Shown: positions 1 to 16,949, counted from the stretch's first letter. The stretch: 64,000 nucleotides of DNA from Alloalcanivorax profundimaris (GCF_015265435.1 NZ_JABJWH010000016.1:47443-111442), one strand, 5' to 3'. Notes: generated by a model not told the origin, from the sequence alone. Numbers and translations are program-made.

Positions 1-163
1 GCCGTTCGAGGAGTATTCCCTGGTGTCCGCGCCCTACCGGGTGGACAACGGGCCCATGGGGGTGCTGGCGGTGGTCGGCCCCACCCGCATGGACTACGAA
101 AAGGTGATTCCCACCGTGGACATCACCGCGCGCATCCTCTCCGCCGCGCTTACCCAACTCTGA
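1..163 (+). CDS. hrcA: HrcA heat-inducible transcription repressor, C-terminal fragment
   Basis: The open frame runs in from the window edge (first full codon at base 2) and stops with TGA at 161-163, giving the last 53 residues. The residues Y-R-V-x-N-G-P-x-G-x-L-A-V-V-G-P-T-R-M-x-Y are the signature of the HrcA C-terminus, and the frame ends a few helical residues later, as usual. HrcA is the repressor that binds CIRCE operators of chaperone genes and is refolded by GroEL. Its position just upstream of grpE-dnaK-dnaJ is the common arrangement. I see no CIRCE repeat between it and grpE, so it probably acts elsewhere (for example on groESL), while the genes here look sigma-32 driven. The start lies outside the window. 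Confidence 0.9.
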   Translation, partial: PFEEYSLVSAPYRVDNGPMGVLAVVGPTRMDYEKVIPTVDITARILSAALTQL

Positions 164-175
164 AGGCGGTTAAGA

Positions 176-330
176 GTTAACAGTGAACAGTTAACAGCGA
201 AAGCCCGTGTGCCGCCGGCTCCGGGGCCTGCCGGAGGGCGGAGTGCCCTCGCAGCCGGCGCGGGCACGGCCTTGACGAGGCATCACGCTCGCCCGCGCAC
301 TATTAACTATTCACTGTTAACTGTTCACTG
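176..330. repeat. Intergenic element bounded by 17-bp perfect inverted repeats
   Basis: Bases 181-197 and 314-330 are perfect reverse complements (core AACAGTTAAC). The left flank (176-197) is itself partly tandem, with GTTAAC at both ends around AGTGAACA. The enclosed ~115 bases are GC-rich, with short internal palindromes and no convincing ORF. It fits a small non-autonomous intergenic repeat unit between hrcA and grpE. Copy number cannot be judged from one window. Confidence 0.6.
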
Positions 331-344
331 CCTCCTCTTCTTCC

Positions 345-372
345 CTTGAATCCCGCCGTGCCGTTCCCATAT
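345..372 (+). promoter_or_regulatory. Sigma-32 heat-shock promoter of grpE
   Basis: CTTGAA at 345-350 and TCCCATAT at 365-372 with a 14-base spacer match the sigma-32 (RpoH) consensus CTTGAA-N(12-15)-CCCCATNT in all but one -10 base. It would start transcription near 380, about 35 bases before the grpE ATG. Confidence 0.82.
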
Positions 373-413
373 CTTTGCCCGCTTTCCCAGAATTCGGGAT
401 GTGTGGAGTGGAT

Positions 414-995
414 ATGAGCGAACAGGACAAACAACAGCCGGCCGACGAGGCCGAAATCAACGACGGCGCCCGCCCCGAGGCGGACGCCGGACAGGAGGCG
501 TCCGGGCAGCAGGACGGCGGCGTCGAGGCGGAGCTGGCGGAAACCCGCGACCGGCTCGCCCGGGTGGAGAAAGCCCTGGCCGAGGCCGACCTGCGTTCCC
601 AGGCGGAGATCCAGAACGTGCGTCGCCGCGCCGAACGGGACGTGGAAAGCGCCCACAAGTTCGCGCTGGAGAAGTTCGCCGCCGACGTGCTTACCGTGGC
701 GGACAGCCTGGAACGGGGCCTGGCCACGCTGGATCCCGAGGACGAGGCGCTCAAGCCCGCCCGCGAGGGGCTGGAACTCACCCTCAAGGTGCTGCTTGAT
801 GTGTTCGCCAAGTACAACCTCGAGCAGATCGACCCGCAGGGCCAGCCCTTCAATCCGGAGCACCACGAGGCGATGACCATGGTGCCGGCGCCCAACGCCG
901 AGCCCAACACCGTGATCGAGGTGCTGGAGAAGGGTTACCAGCTCAATGGCCGCCTGATCCGCCCGGCCCGGGTAGTGGTCAGCAAGGCCGAATAA
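414..995 (+). CDS. grpE: GrpE nucleotide exchange factor
   Basis: Cytosolic cochaperone that drives ADP release from DnaK. The 193-residue product has an acidic disordered N-terminus (about residues 1-45), a long heptad-rich coiled coil (about 45-100) containing R-x-Q-A-E-I-Q-N-x-R-R-R, and a C-terminal beta domain with H-H-E-A-M and the terminal G-R-x-I-R-P-A-x-V-x-V. I chose ATG 414, preceded by GGAG 5-8 bases upstream, over an in-frame TTG at 375 that would lie in the promoter -10/start region. It is followed by dnaK after 120 bases and is probably co-transcribed with it from the sigma-32 promoter at 345-372. Confidence 0.96.
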   Translation: MSEQDKQQPADEAEINDGARPEADAGQEASGQQDGGVEAELAETRDRLARVEKALAEADLRSQAEIQNVRRRAERDVESAHKFALEKFAADVLTVADSLERGLATLDPEDEALKPAREGLELTLKVLLDVFAKYNLEQIDPQGQPFNPEHHEAMTMVPAPNAEPNTVIEVLEKGYQLNGRLIRPARVVVSKAE

Positions 996-1011
996 GGCGC
1001 CCCGCGCCTCT

Positions 1012-1039
1012 CTTGAAAAGCGCAAGCCAGCCGCCATAT
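1012..1039 (+). promoter_or_regulatory. Second sigma-32 promoter, upstream of dnaK
   Basis: CTTGAA at 1012-1017 and CGCCATAT at 1032-1039 are separated by 14 bases, the same spacing as the grpE promoter. It gives dnaK its own heat-shock start independent of grpE. The long leader (about 70 bases before the ATG at 1116) could also hold a thermosensitive structure, but I cannot test this. Confidence 0.75.
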
Positions 1040-1115
1040 AGGTGGCAAGTCAATAAGGTTCAGCTGTCCGGACGGCCTGATGGGGTTCGGACCGTGTGAA
1101 GGAGAATGGAACGTT

Positions 1116-3044
<1,929 letters not shown>

Positions 3045-3081
3045 GCCGTCCGCTCGCGGACGTCCAATTCGCACCAGAGCA

Positions 3082-3109
3082 ACGCCGGGCCCCAGGGCCC
3101 GGCGTCTTA
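3082..3109 (+). terminator. GC-rich hairpin between dnaK and dnaJ
   Basis: 3082-3092 and 3095-3105 are perfectly complementary 11-base arms built on GCCGGGCC, followed by TCTTAGCTT rather than a clean T-run. It is probably a partial terminator or mRNA stabiliser that sets more DnaK than DnaJ. Confidence 0.55.
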
Positions 3110-3131
3110 GCTTGAGTCGAACGGATCGAAT

Positions 3132-4256
3132 ATGTCCAAACGCGATTATTACGACGTGCTGGGGGTGGCCAAGGACGCCAGCCAGCAGGATCTGAAAAAA
3201 GCCTATCGCCGCCTGGCGATGAAGTACCATCCGGACCGCAACCCGGATGACCAGGAGGCGGTGGCCAAGTTCAAGGAGGCAAAGGAAGCCTACGGAGTGC
3301 TCGGCGACGAGCAGAAACGCGCCGCCTACGATCAGTTCGGCCATGCCGGCGTCAACGGCCAGGGTGGCTTCGGCGGCGGTGGCGCCGGCGGTTTCGGCGG
3401 TGGCGGTTTCGGCGATATTTTCGGGGACATCTTTGGCGATATCTTCGGTGGCGGGCGGCGTGGTCCGGCCCGTGGCGCCGACCTGCGCTACACCCTGGAG
3501 CTGAGCCTGGAACAGGCGGTGCGCGGCTGCGAGGAAAAAATCCGCGTGCCCAGCTGGGACACCTGCGAGGTGTGCGAGGGCAGCGGTGCCCAGGCCGGCG
3601 AGCAGCCGGTCACCTGCCCGACCTGCAACGGCATGGGCCAGGTGCGCATGCAGCAGGGCTTCTTCACGGTGCAGCAGGCCTGCCCCACCTGCCACGGCGA
3701 AGGCCGGGTGGTGGAAAACCCGTGCGGCAACTGCGGCGGCCAGGGCCGGGTGCAGAACACCCGCACCCTGTCGGTGAAGATTCCCGCCGGCGTCGACACC
3801 GGCGACCGCATCCGCCTGGCCGGCAAGGGCGAGGCGGGCATGAACGGGGCGCCCCCCGGGGATCTGTACGTGCAGGTGGCGGTGCGCGAGCACGACATCT
3901 TCAAGCGCGACGGCGAAAACCTGCACGTGGACGTGCCGCTGAGTTTCGTGGACGCGGCCCTGGGCGGCGAGCTGGAAGTGCCCACCCTGAACGGCCAGGT
4001 TAAATTGAAGGTGCCGCCGGAGACGCAGACCGGCAAACTGTTCCGGCTGCGGGGCAAGGGCGTTACCCCGGTACGCGGCGGCCCGCCCGGCGACCTGCTC
4101 TGCAAGGTGGTCGTGGAGACCCCGGTCAAGCTGTCCGGCGAACAGAAAGAGCTGCTGCGTGATTTCCAGGATTCCCTGGAGAAGGGCGGTGAGCGCCACA
4201 ACCCCCGCCGTACCAGCTGGTTCGAGGGCGTGAAGCGCTTCTTCGACGGGCTGTAA
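3132..4256 (+). CDS. dnaJ: DnaJ (Hsp40) cochaperone
   Basis: Stimulates DnaK ATP hydrolysis and delivers substrates. The 374-residue protein is a full type I DnaJ. The J domain (1-70) has the H-P-D motif in Y-H-P-D-R-N. A Gly/Phe-rich linker (about 76-115) follows. The zinc region has four C-x-x-C-x-G-x-G repeats ([32 protein letters not shown]), then the C-terminal substrate domains. It lies 87 bases after dnaK, behind a GC hairpin, and 30 bases before dapB, so the heat-shock transcript may run into lysine biosynthesis. Confidence 0.98.
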   Translation: MSKRDYYDVLGVAKDASQQDLKKAYRRLAMKYHPDRNPDDQEAVAKFKEAKEAYGVLGDEQKRAAYDQFGHAGVNGQGGFGGGGAGGFGGGGFGDIFGDIFGDIFGGGRRGPARGADLRYTLELSLEQAVRGCEEKIRVPSWDTCEVCEGSGAQAGEQPVTCPTCNGMGQVRMQQGFFTVQQACPTCHGEGRVVENPCGNCGGQGRVQNTRTLSVKIPAGVDTGDRIRLAGKGEAGMNGAPPGDLYVQVAVREHDIFKRDGENLHVDVPLSFVDAALGGELEVPTLNGQVKLKVPPETQTGKLFRLRGKGVTPVRGGPPGDLLCKVVVETPVKLSGEQKELLRDFQDSLEKGGERHNPRRTSWFEGVKRFFDGL

Positions 4257-5111
<855 letters not shown>

Positions 5112-5132
5112 GCGGCGATCCGGGCGCGCGGC

Positions 5133-5161
5133 GTGACAGCGTGACCGATACGTCCTAAAAT
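5133..5161 (+). promoter_or_regulatory. Sigma-70 promoter of carAB
   Basis: GTGACA at 5133-5138 and TAAAAT at 5156-5161 are separated by exactly 17 bases, each one base off consensus. The predicted start is near 5168, giving a leader of about 170 bases before the carA UUG at 5340. No ArgR box was recognised by eye. Confidence 0.7.
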
Positions 5162-5234
5162 GGCGCCTGCCCAAGATGGGCGAGCGGGTGGCCGAGTGAA
5201 AAATGGGCTGTTGGCCCAAAAGCGCGTTTTCTGA

Positions 5235-5265
5235 AAGCGAGGTGGAGGAATCCATCTCGCTTTTT
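5235..5265 (+). promoter_or_regulatory. Attenuator-like intrinsic terminator in the carA leader
   Basis: Arms AAAGCGAG (5235-5242) and CTCGCTTT extend inward through a G.U pair and TGGA/TCCA around a GGAA loop, and run straight into six T residues. That is a complete Rho-independent terminator inside the leader, about 75 bases before carA. It could end dapB transcripts. Its position downstream of the carA promoter, with a U-rich stretch and a stop codon (5226-5234) abutting the stem, argues for attenuation of carAB. Confidence 0.7.
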
Positions 5266-5339
5266 TGCGAACCCCTTACGGGGTGGCGCGTGGCCCCCGC
5301 CACCGATCTCCACAAGTCCCTATCCGCCAGGAGGTTGCG

Positions 5340-6473
5340 TTGACGGTACCCGCCATACTAGCTCTGGAAGACGGTAGCCTCTTTCGGGGCATCGCCATTG
5401 GCGCCACGGGAGAAACCGTGGGTGAAGTGGTGTTCAACACCGCCATGACAGGCTATCAGGAAATTCTCACCGATCCGTCCTATGCCAAGCAGATCGTGAC
5501 CCTGACCTATCCGCATATTGGCAATACCGGGGTGAACCCGGAGGACGAAGAGTCCGACCGCGTCTGGGCCGCCGGCCTGGTGATCCGCGATCTGACGCTG
5601 ACCGTGAGCAGCTGGCGGGCAGAACAATCCCTGCCGGACTACCTCAAGGCACGCAATATCGTCGCCATCGCCGACATCGACACCCGCCGCCTGACGCGCA
5701 TCCTGCGCGACAAGGGCGCGCAGAACGGCTGCATCCTGGCCGGCGAGGACGTCGATGAAGAGCGGGCCCTGGCCGCCGCCCGGGGGTTCCCGGGCCTCAA
5801 GGGCATGGACCTGGCCCGGGAAGTGAGCGTCGGCGAAACCTACGCCTGGACCGAAGGCACCTGGGATCGCCCCACCGGCCATCGTCCCGGCGCCGATCCG
5901 CGCTTCCACGTGGTGGCCTACGACTACGGCTGCAAGCGCAATATTCTGCGCATGCTCGCCGATCGTGGCTGCAAGCTCACCGTGGTGCCGGCGCAAACCC
6001 CGGCCTCGGACGTGCTGGCGATGAACCCGGATGGCGTGTTCCTGGCCAACGGCCCCGGTGACCCGGAGCCCTGTGATTACGCCATCGCCGCGATCCGCGA
6101 AATCCTCGACACCGGCCTGCCGGTGTTCGGCATCTGCCTGGGCCACCAACTGCTCGGCCTGGCCAGCGGCGCGCGCACCATGAAGATGAAGAACGGCCAC
6201 CATGGCGCCAACCACCCGGTCAAGAACCTGGAGGACGGCACCGTGATGATCACCAGCCAGAACCACGGCTTCGCGGTGGACGCCGATACCCTGCCGGATA
6301 ACGTCAAGGTGACCCATGTGTCCCTGTTCGACGGCACCCTGCAGGGCATTCATCGCACCGACGTGCCGGCGTTCGGCTTCCAGGGTCACCCGGAAGCGAG
6401 CCCCGGCCCGCATGACTGCGCGCCGCTGTTCGATCATTTCATCGAGCTGATGGAGGCCCACGGGGCCCGCTGA
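5340..6473 (+). CDS. carA: Carbamoyl-phosphate synthase small (glutaminase) subunit
   Basis: Hydrolyses glutamine and channels ammonia to CarB for carbamoyl phosphate, feeding pyrimidine and arginine synthesis. The 377-residue protein has the N-terminal CarA domain (A-L-E-D-G-S-x-F-x-G) and a C-terminal class I glutaminase domain with the nucleophile Cys in F-G-I-C-L-G-H-Q and the His/Glu of [10 protein letters not shown] chose UUG at 5340 because a perfect AGGAGG (5329-5334) sits 5 bases upstream and homology starts there. No ATG is suitably placed. A UUG start for carA matches what I recall for pseudomonads. carB follows after 60 bases. Confidence 0.96.
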   Translation: MTVPAILALEDGSLFRGIAIGATGETVGEVVFNTAMTGYQEILTDPSYAKQIVTLTYPHIGNTGVNPEDEESDRVWAAGLVIRDLTLTVSSWRAEQSLPDYLKARNIVAIADIDTRRLTRILRDKGAQNGCILAGEDVDEERALAAARGFPGLKGMDLAREVSVGETYAWTEGTWDRPTGHRPGADPRFHVVAYDYGCKRNILRMLADRGCKLTVVPAQTPASDVLAMNPDGVFLANGPGDPEPCDYAIAAIREILDTGLPVFGICLGHQLLGLASGARTMKMKNGHHGANHPVKNLEDGTVMITSQNHGFAVDADTLPDNVKVTHVSLFDGTLQGIHRTDVPAFGFQGHPEASPGPHDCAPLFDHFIELMEAHGAR

Positions 6474-6533
6474 GAGCGTCCGGCGCCGAGCGCCGGACCC
6501 CTGGACAGAATCAACGCCTGACGGTTAGCACCT

Positions 6534-9752
<3,219 letters not shown>

Positions 9753-9817
9753 CCGTTGCCGTCCCGAGGGCCGTTTCCTTCGGGGCGGCCCCAAGGACGA
9801 CAAAAGAGGTTAATCCT

Positions 9818-10294
9818 ATGCAACGCTTTCCCATGACGGTGGCCGGCGCCGACGCGCTTCGCCGCGAGCTGGAGCGGCTCAAGAAGGAAGACCGGCCGCG
9901 CATCTCCGCGGCCATCGCCGAGGCCCGTGAACACGGTGATCTGAAGGAAAACGCCGAGTACCACGCCGCCCGCGAACAGCAGGGCTTCTGTGAAGGCCGC
10001 ATCCAGGACATCGAGAGCAAGCTCTCCAATGCCCAGATCATCGATATCACCAGCATCCAGAACACCGGCAAGGTGATTTTCGGTGTCACCATCACCATCG
10101 TCGACGTGGACACCGACGAGGAGAAGGTCTACCAGATCGTCGGTGACGACGAGGCCGACATCAAGAACGGCAAGTTGAGCGTCAATTCACCCATCGCCCG
10201 GGGCCTGATCGGCCGCGAGGAAGGCGACGTGGTGCAGATCGAGACCCCGGGCGGGGTCAAGGAATACGAAGTGGACAAGGTGGAGCACATCTGA
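9818..10294 (+). CDS. greA: Transcript cleavage factor GreA
   Basis: Rescues backtracked RNA polymerase by stimulating cleavage of the 3' RNA end through the secondary channel. The 158 residues comprise the N-terminal coiled coil (1-75), with the acidic tip in G-D-L-K-E-N-A-E-Y, and the C-terminal FKBP-like domain with the S-P-I-A-R-G-L-I-G-(R/K) motif. It lies 65 bases after carB, as in pseudomonads. A GC hairpin (10300-10336) separates it from the convergent yhbY. Confidence 0.97.
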   Translation: MQRFPMTVAGADALRRELERLKKEDRPRISAAIAEAREHGDLKENAEYHAAREQQGFCEGRIQDIESKLSNAQIIDITSIQNTGKVIFGVTITIVDVDTDEEKVYQIVGDDEADIKNGKLSVNSPIARGLIGREEGDVVQIETPGGVKEYEVDKVEHI

Positions 10295-10299
10295 GGCGG

Positions 10300-10336
10300 A
10301 TCGCCGCCCGGCCGCGCTGGCGGCTCGGGCGGCGAT
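10300..10336. terminator. Hairpin between convergent greA and yhbY
   Basis: Eleven-base perfect arms (10300-10310, 10326-10336; core TCGCCGCCCG) with a 15-base loop lie between two convergent stop codons. There is no clear T-run on either side, so termination here would be weak or bidirectional by structure only. Confidence 0.5.
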
Positions 10337-10343
10337 GCCCGGT

Positions 10344-10658
10344 TCACTGATCCTGGAAGCGCAGAATGTTGGACAGCTTCGGGTTGGGCTCCGCGGCGGC
10401 GCGGTAGAGCAGGGCGATGTTGCCCACGCGCTGCACCTGTTCGGCGCCGCTGTGCTCGCACATCGCCTCGATCATGCGGGCGCGCTCGTCCCGGGTCGGG
10501 GCGTTGACCTTCACCTTGATCAGCTCGTGGTCTTCCAGGCGCGCCGCCAGCTCTTCCAGGAAGGCGTCGCTGAGGCCCTTGTCGCCGGACAGCAACACCG
10601 GCTTAAGGTGGTGGCCGATACGGCGCAGGCGTTTCTTGTCCAGCGGGCTCAGGGGCAT
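10344..10658 (-). CDS. yhbY: YhbY-family CRM-domain RNA-binding protein
   Basis: Ribosome-assembly-associated RNA binder. It is a 104-residue single CRM domain with the start pattern L-x-x-x-K-K-R-L-R-R-I-G-H-H-L-K-P-V-L-L-S-G-D-K-G-L-S and the R-D-E-R-A-R-M-I-E core, matching the family's usual ~97-100 residues. I chose ATG 10658, with GGAG 6 bases upstream, over an in-frame start at 10727 that would overlap the rlmE start. It is transcribed divergently from rlmE, as in E. coli and pseudomonads. Confidence 0.93.
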   Translation of the reverse strand: MPLSPLDKKRLRRIGHHLKPVLLSGDKGLSDAFLEELAARLEDHELIKVKVNAPTRDERARMIEAMCEHSGAEQVQRVGNIALLYRAAAEPNPKLSNILRFQDQ

Positions 10659-10725
10659 GATCTTCTCCAAAAACGGGGGCGCCATTCTAGACCCCGAAAT
10701 CCACCGATGCGAGAGGCGTTGAACC

Positions 10726-11343
10726 ATGGCCCGATCAAAAAGCAGCCAGCGCTGGCTCCGGGAGCACTTCGACGACCAGTGGGTGGCGAAGGCCCAGGCC
10801 GAGGGCTACCGCTCCCGGGCCAGTTTCAAGCTGCTGGAGATCCACGAGAAGGACAAGCTGTTCCGGCCCGGCATGCGGGTGCTGGACCTGGGCGCCGCGC
10901 CGGGCGGCTGGTCCCAGGTGGCGGCCCGGCTGGTGGGTTCACGGGGTACTGTCGTGGCCAGCGATATTCTCGCCATGGACGCCATCCCGGATGTTTCCTT
11001 CGTGCAGGGAGACTTTCGGGAGCAGGATGTATACGAGCAAATCATTGCACTTCTTGGGGAGCGGAAAGTCGACCTTGTAATGTCCGACATGGCCCCCAAT
11101 ATGAGTGGGAACAAGGCCGTGGATCTGCCCCGCGCCATGTATCTGGCTGAACTGGCGCTGGATATGGCGGTCAATGTGCTGCAACCGCGCGGGATGTTCC
11201 TGGTCAAGGTGTTCCAGGGCGAGGGGTTCGACGAGTACCGCCGTTCCCTGCAAGGCGCCTTCCAAAGGGTGGTCAGCCGCAAACCGGCGGCCAGCCGGCC
11301 GCGCTCTACCGAGGTGTACCAATTGGGGTCCAACCTGAAGTAG
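10726..11343 (+). CDS. rlmE: 23S rRNA 2'-O-ribose (U2552) methyltransferase RlmE
   Basis: Methylates the A-loop uridine of 23S rRNA in the 50S particle using SAM. The 205-residue protein has the SAM loop [13 protein letters not shown] near residue 55 and the K-D-K-E catalytic set, visible as the early [16 protein letters not shown], the lysine in L-V-K-V-F-Q-G-E-G, and a late S-R-S-T-E-V-Y. It is followed by ftsH after 57 bases, the conserved heat-shock pair. I could not find a clear sigma-32 box directly upstream. Confidence 0.96.
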   Translation: MARSKSSQRWLREHFDDQWVAKAQAEGYRSRASFKLLEIHEKDKLFRPGMRVLDLGAAPGGWSQVAARLVGSRGTVVASDILAMDAIPDVSFVQGDFREQDVYEQIIALLGERKVDLVMSDMAPNMSGNKAVDLPRAMYLAELALDMAVNVLQPRGMFLVKVFQGEGFDEYRRSLQGAFQRVVSRKPAASRPRSTEVYQLGSNLK

Positions 11344-11400
11344 TGTAGAGTTGAAAGTCTGTCAGTACGCGCTATCGCGCTCAGTAAGTCGAGGTCTCCC

Positions 11401-13335
<1,935 letters not shown>

Positions 13336-13348
13336 CGACCCGGCTTCA

Positions 13349-14194
13349 ATGACCACAACCAGCCTGACCTGTGGGGCGCGGACACTGAACCTGTCCGCGC
13401 CCCTCGTTATGGGGGTCCTGAACGTGACCCCGGACTCCTTCTCCGACGGCGGCCGCTATACCTCGCGGGACGCCGCCCTGCGCCAGGCGGAACGCCTGCT
13501 GGCGGAAGGCGCGGCGATCATCGACGTGGGCGGCGAATCCACCCGCCCGGGCGCCGAACCGGTGCCCGAGCAGGAAGAACTGGATCGCGTGATTCCGGTG
13601 GTCGAGGCCCTGACCCGGGAGCTCGACGCCCTGGTGTCGGTGGACACCAGCACCCCGGCGGTGATTCGCGAATCCGCCGCCGCCGGCGCCGGCCTGATCA
13701 ATGACGTCCGCTCCCTGCGCCGCCCCGGCGCCCTGGAGGCCGCCGCCGCCACCGGCCTGCCGGTGTGCGTGATGCACATGCGGGGCGAGCCGGGCGACAT
13801 GCAGGACGACCCGCGCTACGACGACGTCACCGCCGAGGTGATCGCCTTCCTGCGCGAGCGGGTGGAGGCCTGCGTGGCCGCCGGCATTCCCCGCCACCAG
13901 CTCCTGGTGGACCCGGGCTTTGGCTTCGCCAAGACCCTGGAGCACAATCTGCGTCTGCTGGCGGAGCTGGAGGCGCTGCGCGTCCTGGAGCTGCCCATGC
14001 TGGTGGGGCTGTCGCGCAAGGGCATGATCGGCAAGGTGCTGGACCGGCCGGTGGACGAGCGCATGCCCGGCTCGGTGGCGGCGGCGGTGCTGTGCGTGGA
14101 CCGGGGCGCCAGCATCGTGCGTGCCCATGACGTCAAGGCCACCCTGGACGGCGTGCGTTTCGCCCACGCCGTCAATCACTACAAAAAACGCTGA
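13349..14194 (+). CDS. folP: Dihydropteroate synthase
   Basis: Joins p-aminobenzoate to 6-hydroxymethyl-dihydropterin diphosphate in folate synthesis; the sulfonamide target. The 281-residue TIM barrel shows the pterin/phosphate loop [14 protein letters not shown], then [17 protein letters not shown], and the late D-P-G-F-G-F-A-K and [12 protein letters not shown] 13349 is 13 bases after ftsH. An upstream in-frame start at 13220 would lie inside ftsH and adds only non-conserved residues. Confidence 0.97.
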   Translation: MTTTSLTCGARTLNLSAPLVMGVLNVTPDSFSDGGRYTSRDAALRQAERLLAEGAAIIDVGGESTRPGAEPVPEQEELDRVIPVVEALTRELDALVSVDTSTPAVIRESAAAGAGLINDVRSLRRPGALEAAAATGLPVCVMHMRGEPGDMQDDPRYDDVTAEVIAFLRERVEACVAAGIPRHQLLVDPGFGFAKTLEHNLRLLAELEALRVLELPMLVGLSRKGMIGKVLDRPVDERMPGSVAAAVLCVDRGASIVRAHDVKATLDGVRFAHAVNHYKKR

Positions 14195-14253
14195 CCGCGC
14201 CCCGGACGGCGCGGGCGCCCGGCGTGGAAGACTCCCGGCATAGGAGGCAAGGG

Positions 14254-15588
14254 ATGAGTCGCAAGTATTTTGGTACCGATGGCATTCGCGGCACCGTGGG
14301 TGAGCCGCCGATCACGCCGGATTTCGTGCTCAAGCTGGGCTGGGCCGCCGGCCGCGTGCTGGCCGCCCGGGGTAGCAGCAAGATTCTGATCGGCAAGGAC
14401 ACCCGCATTTCCGGCTATATGTTCGAATCCGCCCTGGAAGCGGGCATTTCCGCCGCCGGCGTGGATGTGCGCTTGCTCGGCCCCATGCCGACGCCGGCCA
14501 TCGCCTATCTCACGCGCACGCTGCACGCCCAGGCGGGTATCGTGATCTCCGCGTCCCACAACGCCTACACCGACAACGGCATCAAGTTCTTCGGTGACAA
14601 CGGTCGCAAGCTGAATGACCAGATCGAGGCGGAGATCGAGCGCATGCTCGACGAGCCGATCTCGGTGGTGCCCACCGACCAGCTCGGCAAAGTGCGGCGC
14701 ATCGACGACGCCCGCGGCCGCTACATTGAGTTCTGCAAGAGCACCGCGCCGGGTCTGAATCTGAATGGCATGAAGATCGTGGTGGACACCGCCAACGGCG
14801 CGGCCTACCACATCACCCCGGACGTGCTGGAGGAACTGGGCGCCGAGGTGGTACCCATGGCGAACCGGCCGGACGGGTTCAATATCAACCGCGATTGCGG
14901 TTCCACCAAACCGGACGCGCTCTGCCGCCAGGTGGTGGCGGAAGGCGCCGACCTGGGCCTGGCCCTGGATGGCGACGCCGACCGGCTGATCATGGTGGAC
15001 GACCGGGGCCGGGTGGTGGACGGCGATCAGCTGCTGTATATCATTGCCCGGGACCGGCGCCGTCACGACCGCCTGGACGGTGGCGTGGTGGGCACGCTGA
15101 TGACCAACCTGGGCCTGGAGCTGGCCCTGCAGGCCCTGGACATTCCCTTCGTCCGGGCCAAGGTGGGCGACCGCTATGTCATGGAGCAGTTGGACGCCCG
15201 CGGCTGGCTGCTGGGCGGCGAATCCTCCGGGCATCTGGTGTGCCTGGATCGTACCTCCACTGGCGATGGCACGGTGGCGGCCCTGCAGGTCCTCGACGCC
15301 CTGCGCCGCGAAGGGCGAAGCCTGCGCGAGGCGGTAGCCGAGGCGCCGCTGTTGCCGCAGACGCTGATCAATGTGCGCGGCGCCAACCGTGACCGCTACC
15401 AGGACGATGAGGGCCTGAGTGTGGTTCTGAGCGAGGTGGAGGCGGAGCTGGGCGAGAATGGCCGCGTGCTGCTGCGTCCCTCCGGCACCGAGCCACTGGT
15501 GCGGGTGATGGTGGAAGGCAAGGACGCGGACCAGGTGGAGCGGCTGTGCCGGCGCCTGGCGGACGCGGTGGAAACGGCGATCGCCTGA
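14254..15588 (+). CDS. glmM: Phosphoglucosamine mutase
   Basis: Interconverts glucosamine-6-phosphate and glucosamine-1-phosphate for UDP-GlcNAc, peptidoglycan and LPS. The 444 residues include the start G-T-D-G-I-R-G, the phosphoserine loop I-S-A-S-H-N (phosphorylated Ser near 101), the metal loop D-G-D-A-D-R, sugar-binding G-G-E-S-S-G-H, and the C-terminal phosphate loop R-P-S-G-T-E-P. ATG 14254 follows a perfect AGGAGG (14242-14247). It is 24 bases from tpiA and part of the folP-glmM-tpiA-secG run. Confidence 0.98.
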   Translation: MSRKYFGTDGIRGTVGEPPITPDFVLKLGWAAGRVLAARGSSKILIGKDTRISGYMFESALEAGISAAGVDVRLLGPMPTPAIAYLTRTLHAQAGIVISASHNAYTDNGIKFFGDNGRKLNDQIEAEIERMLDEPISVVPTDQLGKVRRIDDARGRYIEFCKSTAPGLNLNGMKIVVDTANGAAYHITPDVLEELGAEVVPMANRPDGFNINRDCGSTKPDALCRQVVAEGADLGLALDGDADRLIMVDDRGRVVDGDQLLYIIARDRRRHDRLDGGVVGTLMTNLGLELALQALDIPFVRAKVGDRYVMEQLDARGWLLGGESSGHLVCLDRTSTGDGTVAALQVLDALRREGRSLREAVAEAPLLPQTLINVRGANRDRYQDDEGLSVVLSEVEAELGENGRVLLRPSGTEPLVRVMVEGKDADQVERLCRRLADAVETAIA

Positions 15589-15612
15589 GATCGGTTGAAA
15601 GAGGGTAGAGGC

Positions 15613-16362
15613 ATGACAAGAACGCCGCTGGTGGCGGGCAACTGGAAGATGAACGGACGGCTGGCGCTGGTCGACGAACTCGCCGGGGCGCTGCGCGGCG
15701 CCATGCCGGAGGGCGTGGAGGCGGCGCTGTGTCCGCCTTATCCCTACCTGCCGGCGCTGGAGAAGGCGCTGGATGGCGCCGGCGTCGTGCTCGGCGCCCA
15801 GGATGTGTGCGATCACGAGGACGGCGCTTTCACCGGTGAGGTGTCGGCGGAAATGCTCAAGGAACTGGGCTGCGTCTACGTCATCGTCGGCCACTCCGAA
15901 CGCCGCGAGCTGTACGGCGAGGACGACGACCGGGTGGCCAGCAAGTTTCTGCGCGCTCAGCAGGCCGGCCTCACGCCGATCCTGTGCGTGGGCGAGACCC
16001 TGCGCGAGCGGGAAGCGGAGCAGACCGAGCAGGTGGTGGTGCGGCAACTGATGGCGGTGGTGGAAGCCGCCGGCGTGGAGGCCCTGGCCGGCGCGGTGGT
16101 GGCTTATGAGCCGGTCTGGGCGATCGGCACCGGCCTCACCGCCAGCCCGGAACAGGCCCAGGACGTGCACGCCCGGCTGCGCGCCGTGGTGGCCGACCAG
16201 GACGCCGGCGTGGCCGCGGGGCTGCGGCTCCTTTACGGCGGCAGTGTAAAGGCGGATAATGCCGCCCCTCTATTCGCCCAGCCGGATATCGACGGTGGTC
16301 TGATCGGCGGGGCCTCTTTGAAAGCAGAACAATTTATCGCCATTTGTCGGGCGGCAGGTTGA
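15613..16362 (+). CDS. tpiA: Triosephosphate isomerase
   Basis: Glycolytic/gluconeogenic isomerase of dihydroxyacetone phosphate and glyceraldehyde-3-phosphate. The 249-residue barrel has all catalytic residues: Asn/Lys in G-N-W-K-M-N-G, His in V-G-H-S-E-R-R, Glu in Y-E-P-V-W-A-I-G-T-G, then the phosphate loop Y-G-G-S-V and G-G-A-S-L. ATG 15613 lies after AGAGG. A UUG at 15595 is in frame but adds no conserved residues. It ends 3 bases before secG. Confidence 0.98.
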   Translation: MTRTPLVAGNWKMNGRLALVDELAGALRGAMPEGVEAALCPPYPYLPALEKALDGAGVVLGAQDVCDHEDGAFTGEVSAEMLKELGCVYVIVGHSERRELYGEDDDRVASKFLRAQQAGLTPILCVGETLREREAEQTEQVVVRQLMAVVEAAGVEALAGAVVAYEPVWAIGTGLTASPEQAQDVHARLRAVVADQDAGVAAGLRLLYGGSVKADNAAPLFAQPDIDGGLIGGASLKAEQFIAICRAAG

Positions 16363-16365
16363 TTT

Positions 16366-16851
16366 ATGGATATTGTGCTTCATGTAGTGCATGTGCTGGC
16401 GGCGTTGGGCCTCATCGGCCTGATCCTGATCCAGCACGGCAAGGGCGCCGACGCCGGCGCCTCCTTTGGTGGCGGCGGCTCGCAGACCGTGTTCGGCAGC
16501 GCCGGCTCCGCCAACTTCCTGACCCGCTCCACGGCGGTACTGGCGGTGGTGTTCTTCATCACCAGCCTGGGGCTCGCCTGGATGGCGCGCCAGGAAGCCA
16601 CCGGTGGTGGCAGCATTCTGCCGGCGCTGGAGTCCGTGGACGAGCAGGACGTGCCCGCCGTGGACCAGAGCGGTGGCGAAGTGCCCGCGCCGGAAGCGCC
16701 GGCGGCCGGCGACGTGCCCGGTGCCGGTGGCGCCAGCAGCGACGTGCCGGCGATGGATTCCGGCGAATCCGAAAAAGAGTCTTTCGATGTGCCGGCGGCT
16801 GAGTTAGAATCCCCGGCCCCGGATGAGACGCCGTCTCAGCCGGAGCAGTAA
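16366..16851 (+). CDS. secG: SecG preprotein translocase subunit with extended acidic tail
   Basis: Small subunit of the SecYEG channel. Two membrane segments (about 3-21 and 52-72) flank the cytosolic loop with [13 protein letters not shown] and [12 protein letters not shown], the SecG signature. At 161 residues it is longer than E. coli SecG (about 110). The excess is a Pro/Ala/Glu/Asp-rich tail from about residue 80 to the end with no recognisable domain. It is followed after 11 bases by tRNA-Leu, as in other gammaproteobacteria. Confidence 0.95.
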   Translation: MDIVLHVVHVLAALGLIGLILIQHGKGADAGASFGGGGSQTVFGSAGSANFLTRSTAVLAVVFFITSLGLAWMARQEATGGGSILPALESVDEQDVPAVDQSGGEVPAPEAPAAGDVPGAGGASSDVPAMDSGESEKESFDVPAAELESPAPDETPSQPEQ

Positions 16852-16862
16852 GCGAGTTCTTT

Positions 16863-16949
16863 GCCGAAGTGGTGGAATTGGTAGACACGCTATCTTGAGG
16901 GGGTAGTGACCTTACGGTCGTGCCGGTTCAAGTCCGGCCTTCGGCACCA
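16863..16949 (+). tRNA. leuU: tRNA-Leu (anticodon GAG)
   Basis: The 87-base class II tRNA has a 7-bp acceptor stem (GCCGAAG/CTTCGGC), anticodon stem CTATC/GGTAG with loop TTGAGGG giving GAG, a long variable arm (TGACCTTACGGTCG), the TTCAAGTCC T-loop, and encoded CCA. It reads CUC/CUU codons. No separate promoter is evident, so it is probably cut from the secG transcript. Confidence 0.95.

Noticed and set aside
235..250. GAGTGC in the hrcA-grpE gap as part of a CIRCE operator.
   Set aside because: No TTAGCACTC partner at 9 bases; only a short chance match.
5265..5339. Longer CarA starting at UUG 5265.
   Set aside because: The extension would be translated from the T-run of the terminator, lacks conservation, and the UUG at 5340 has a perfect ribosome site.
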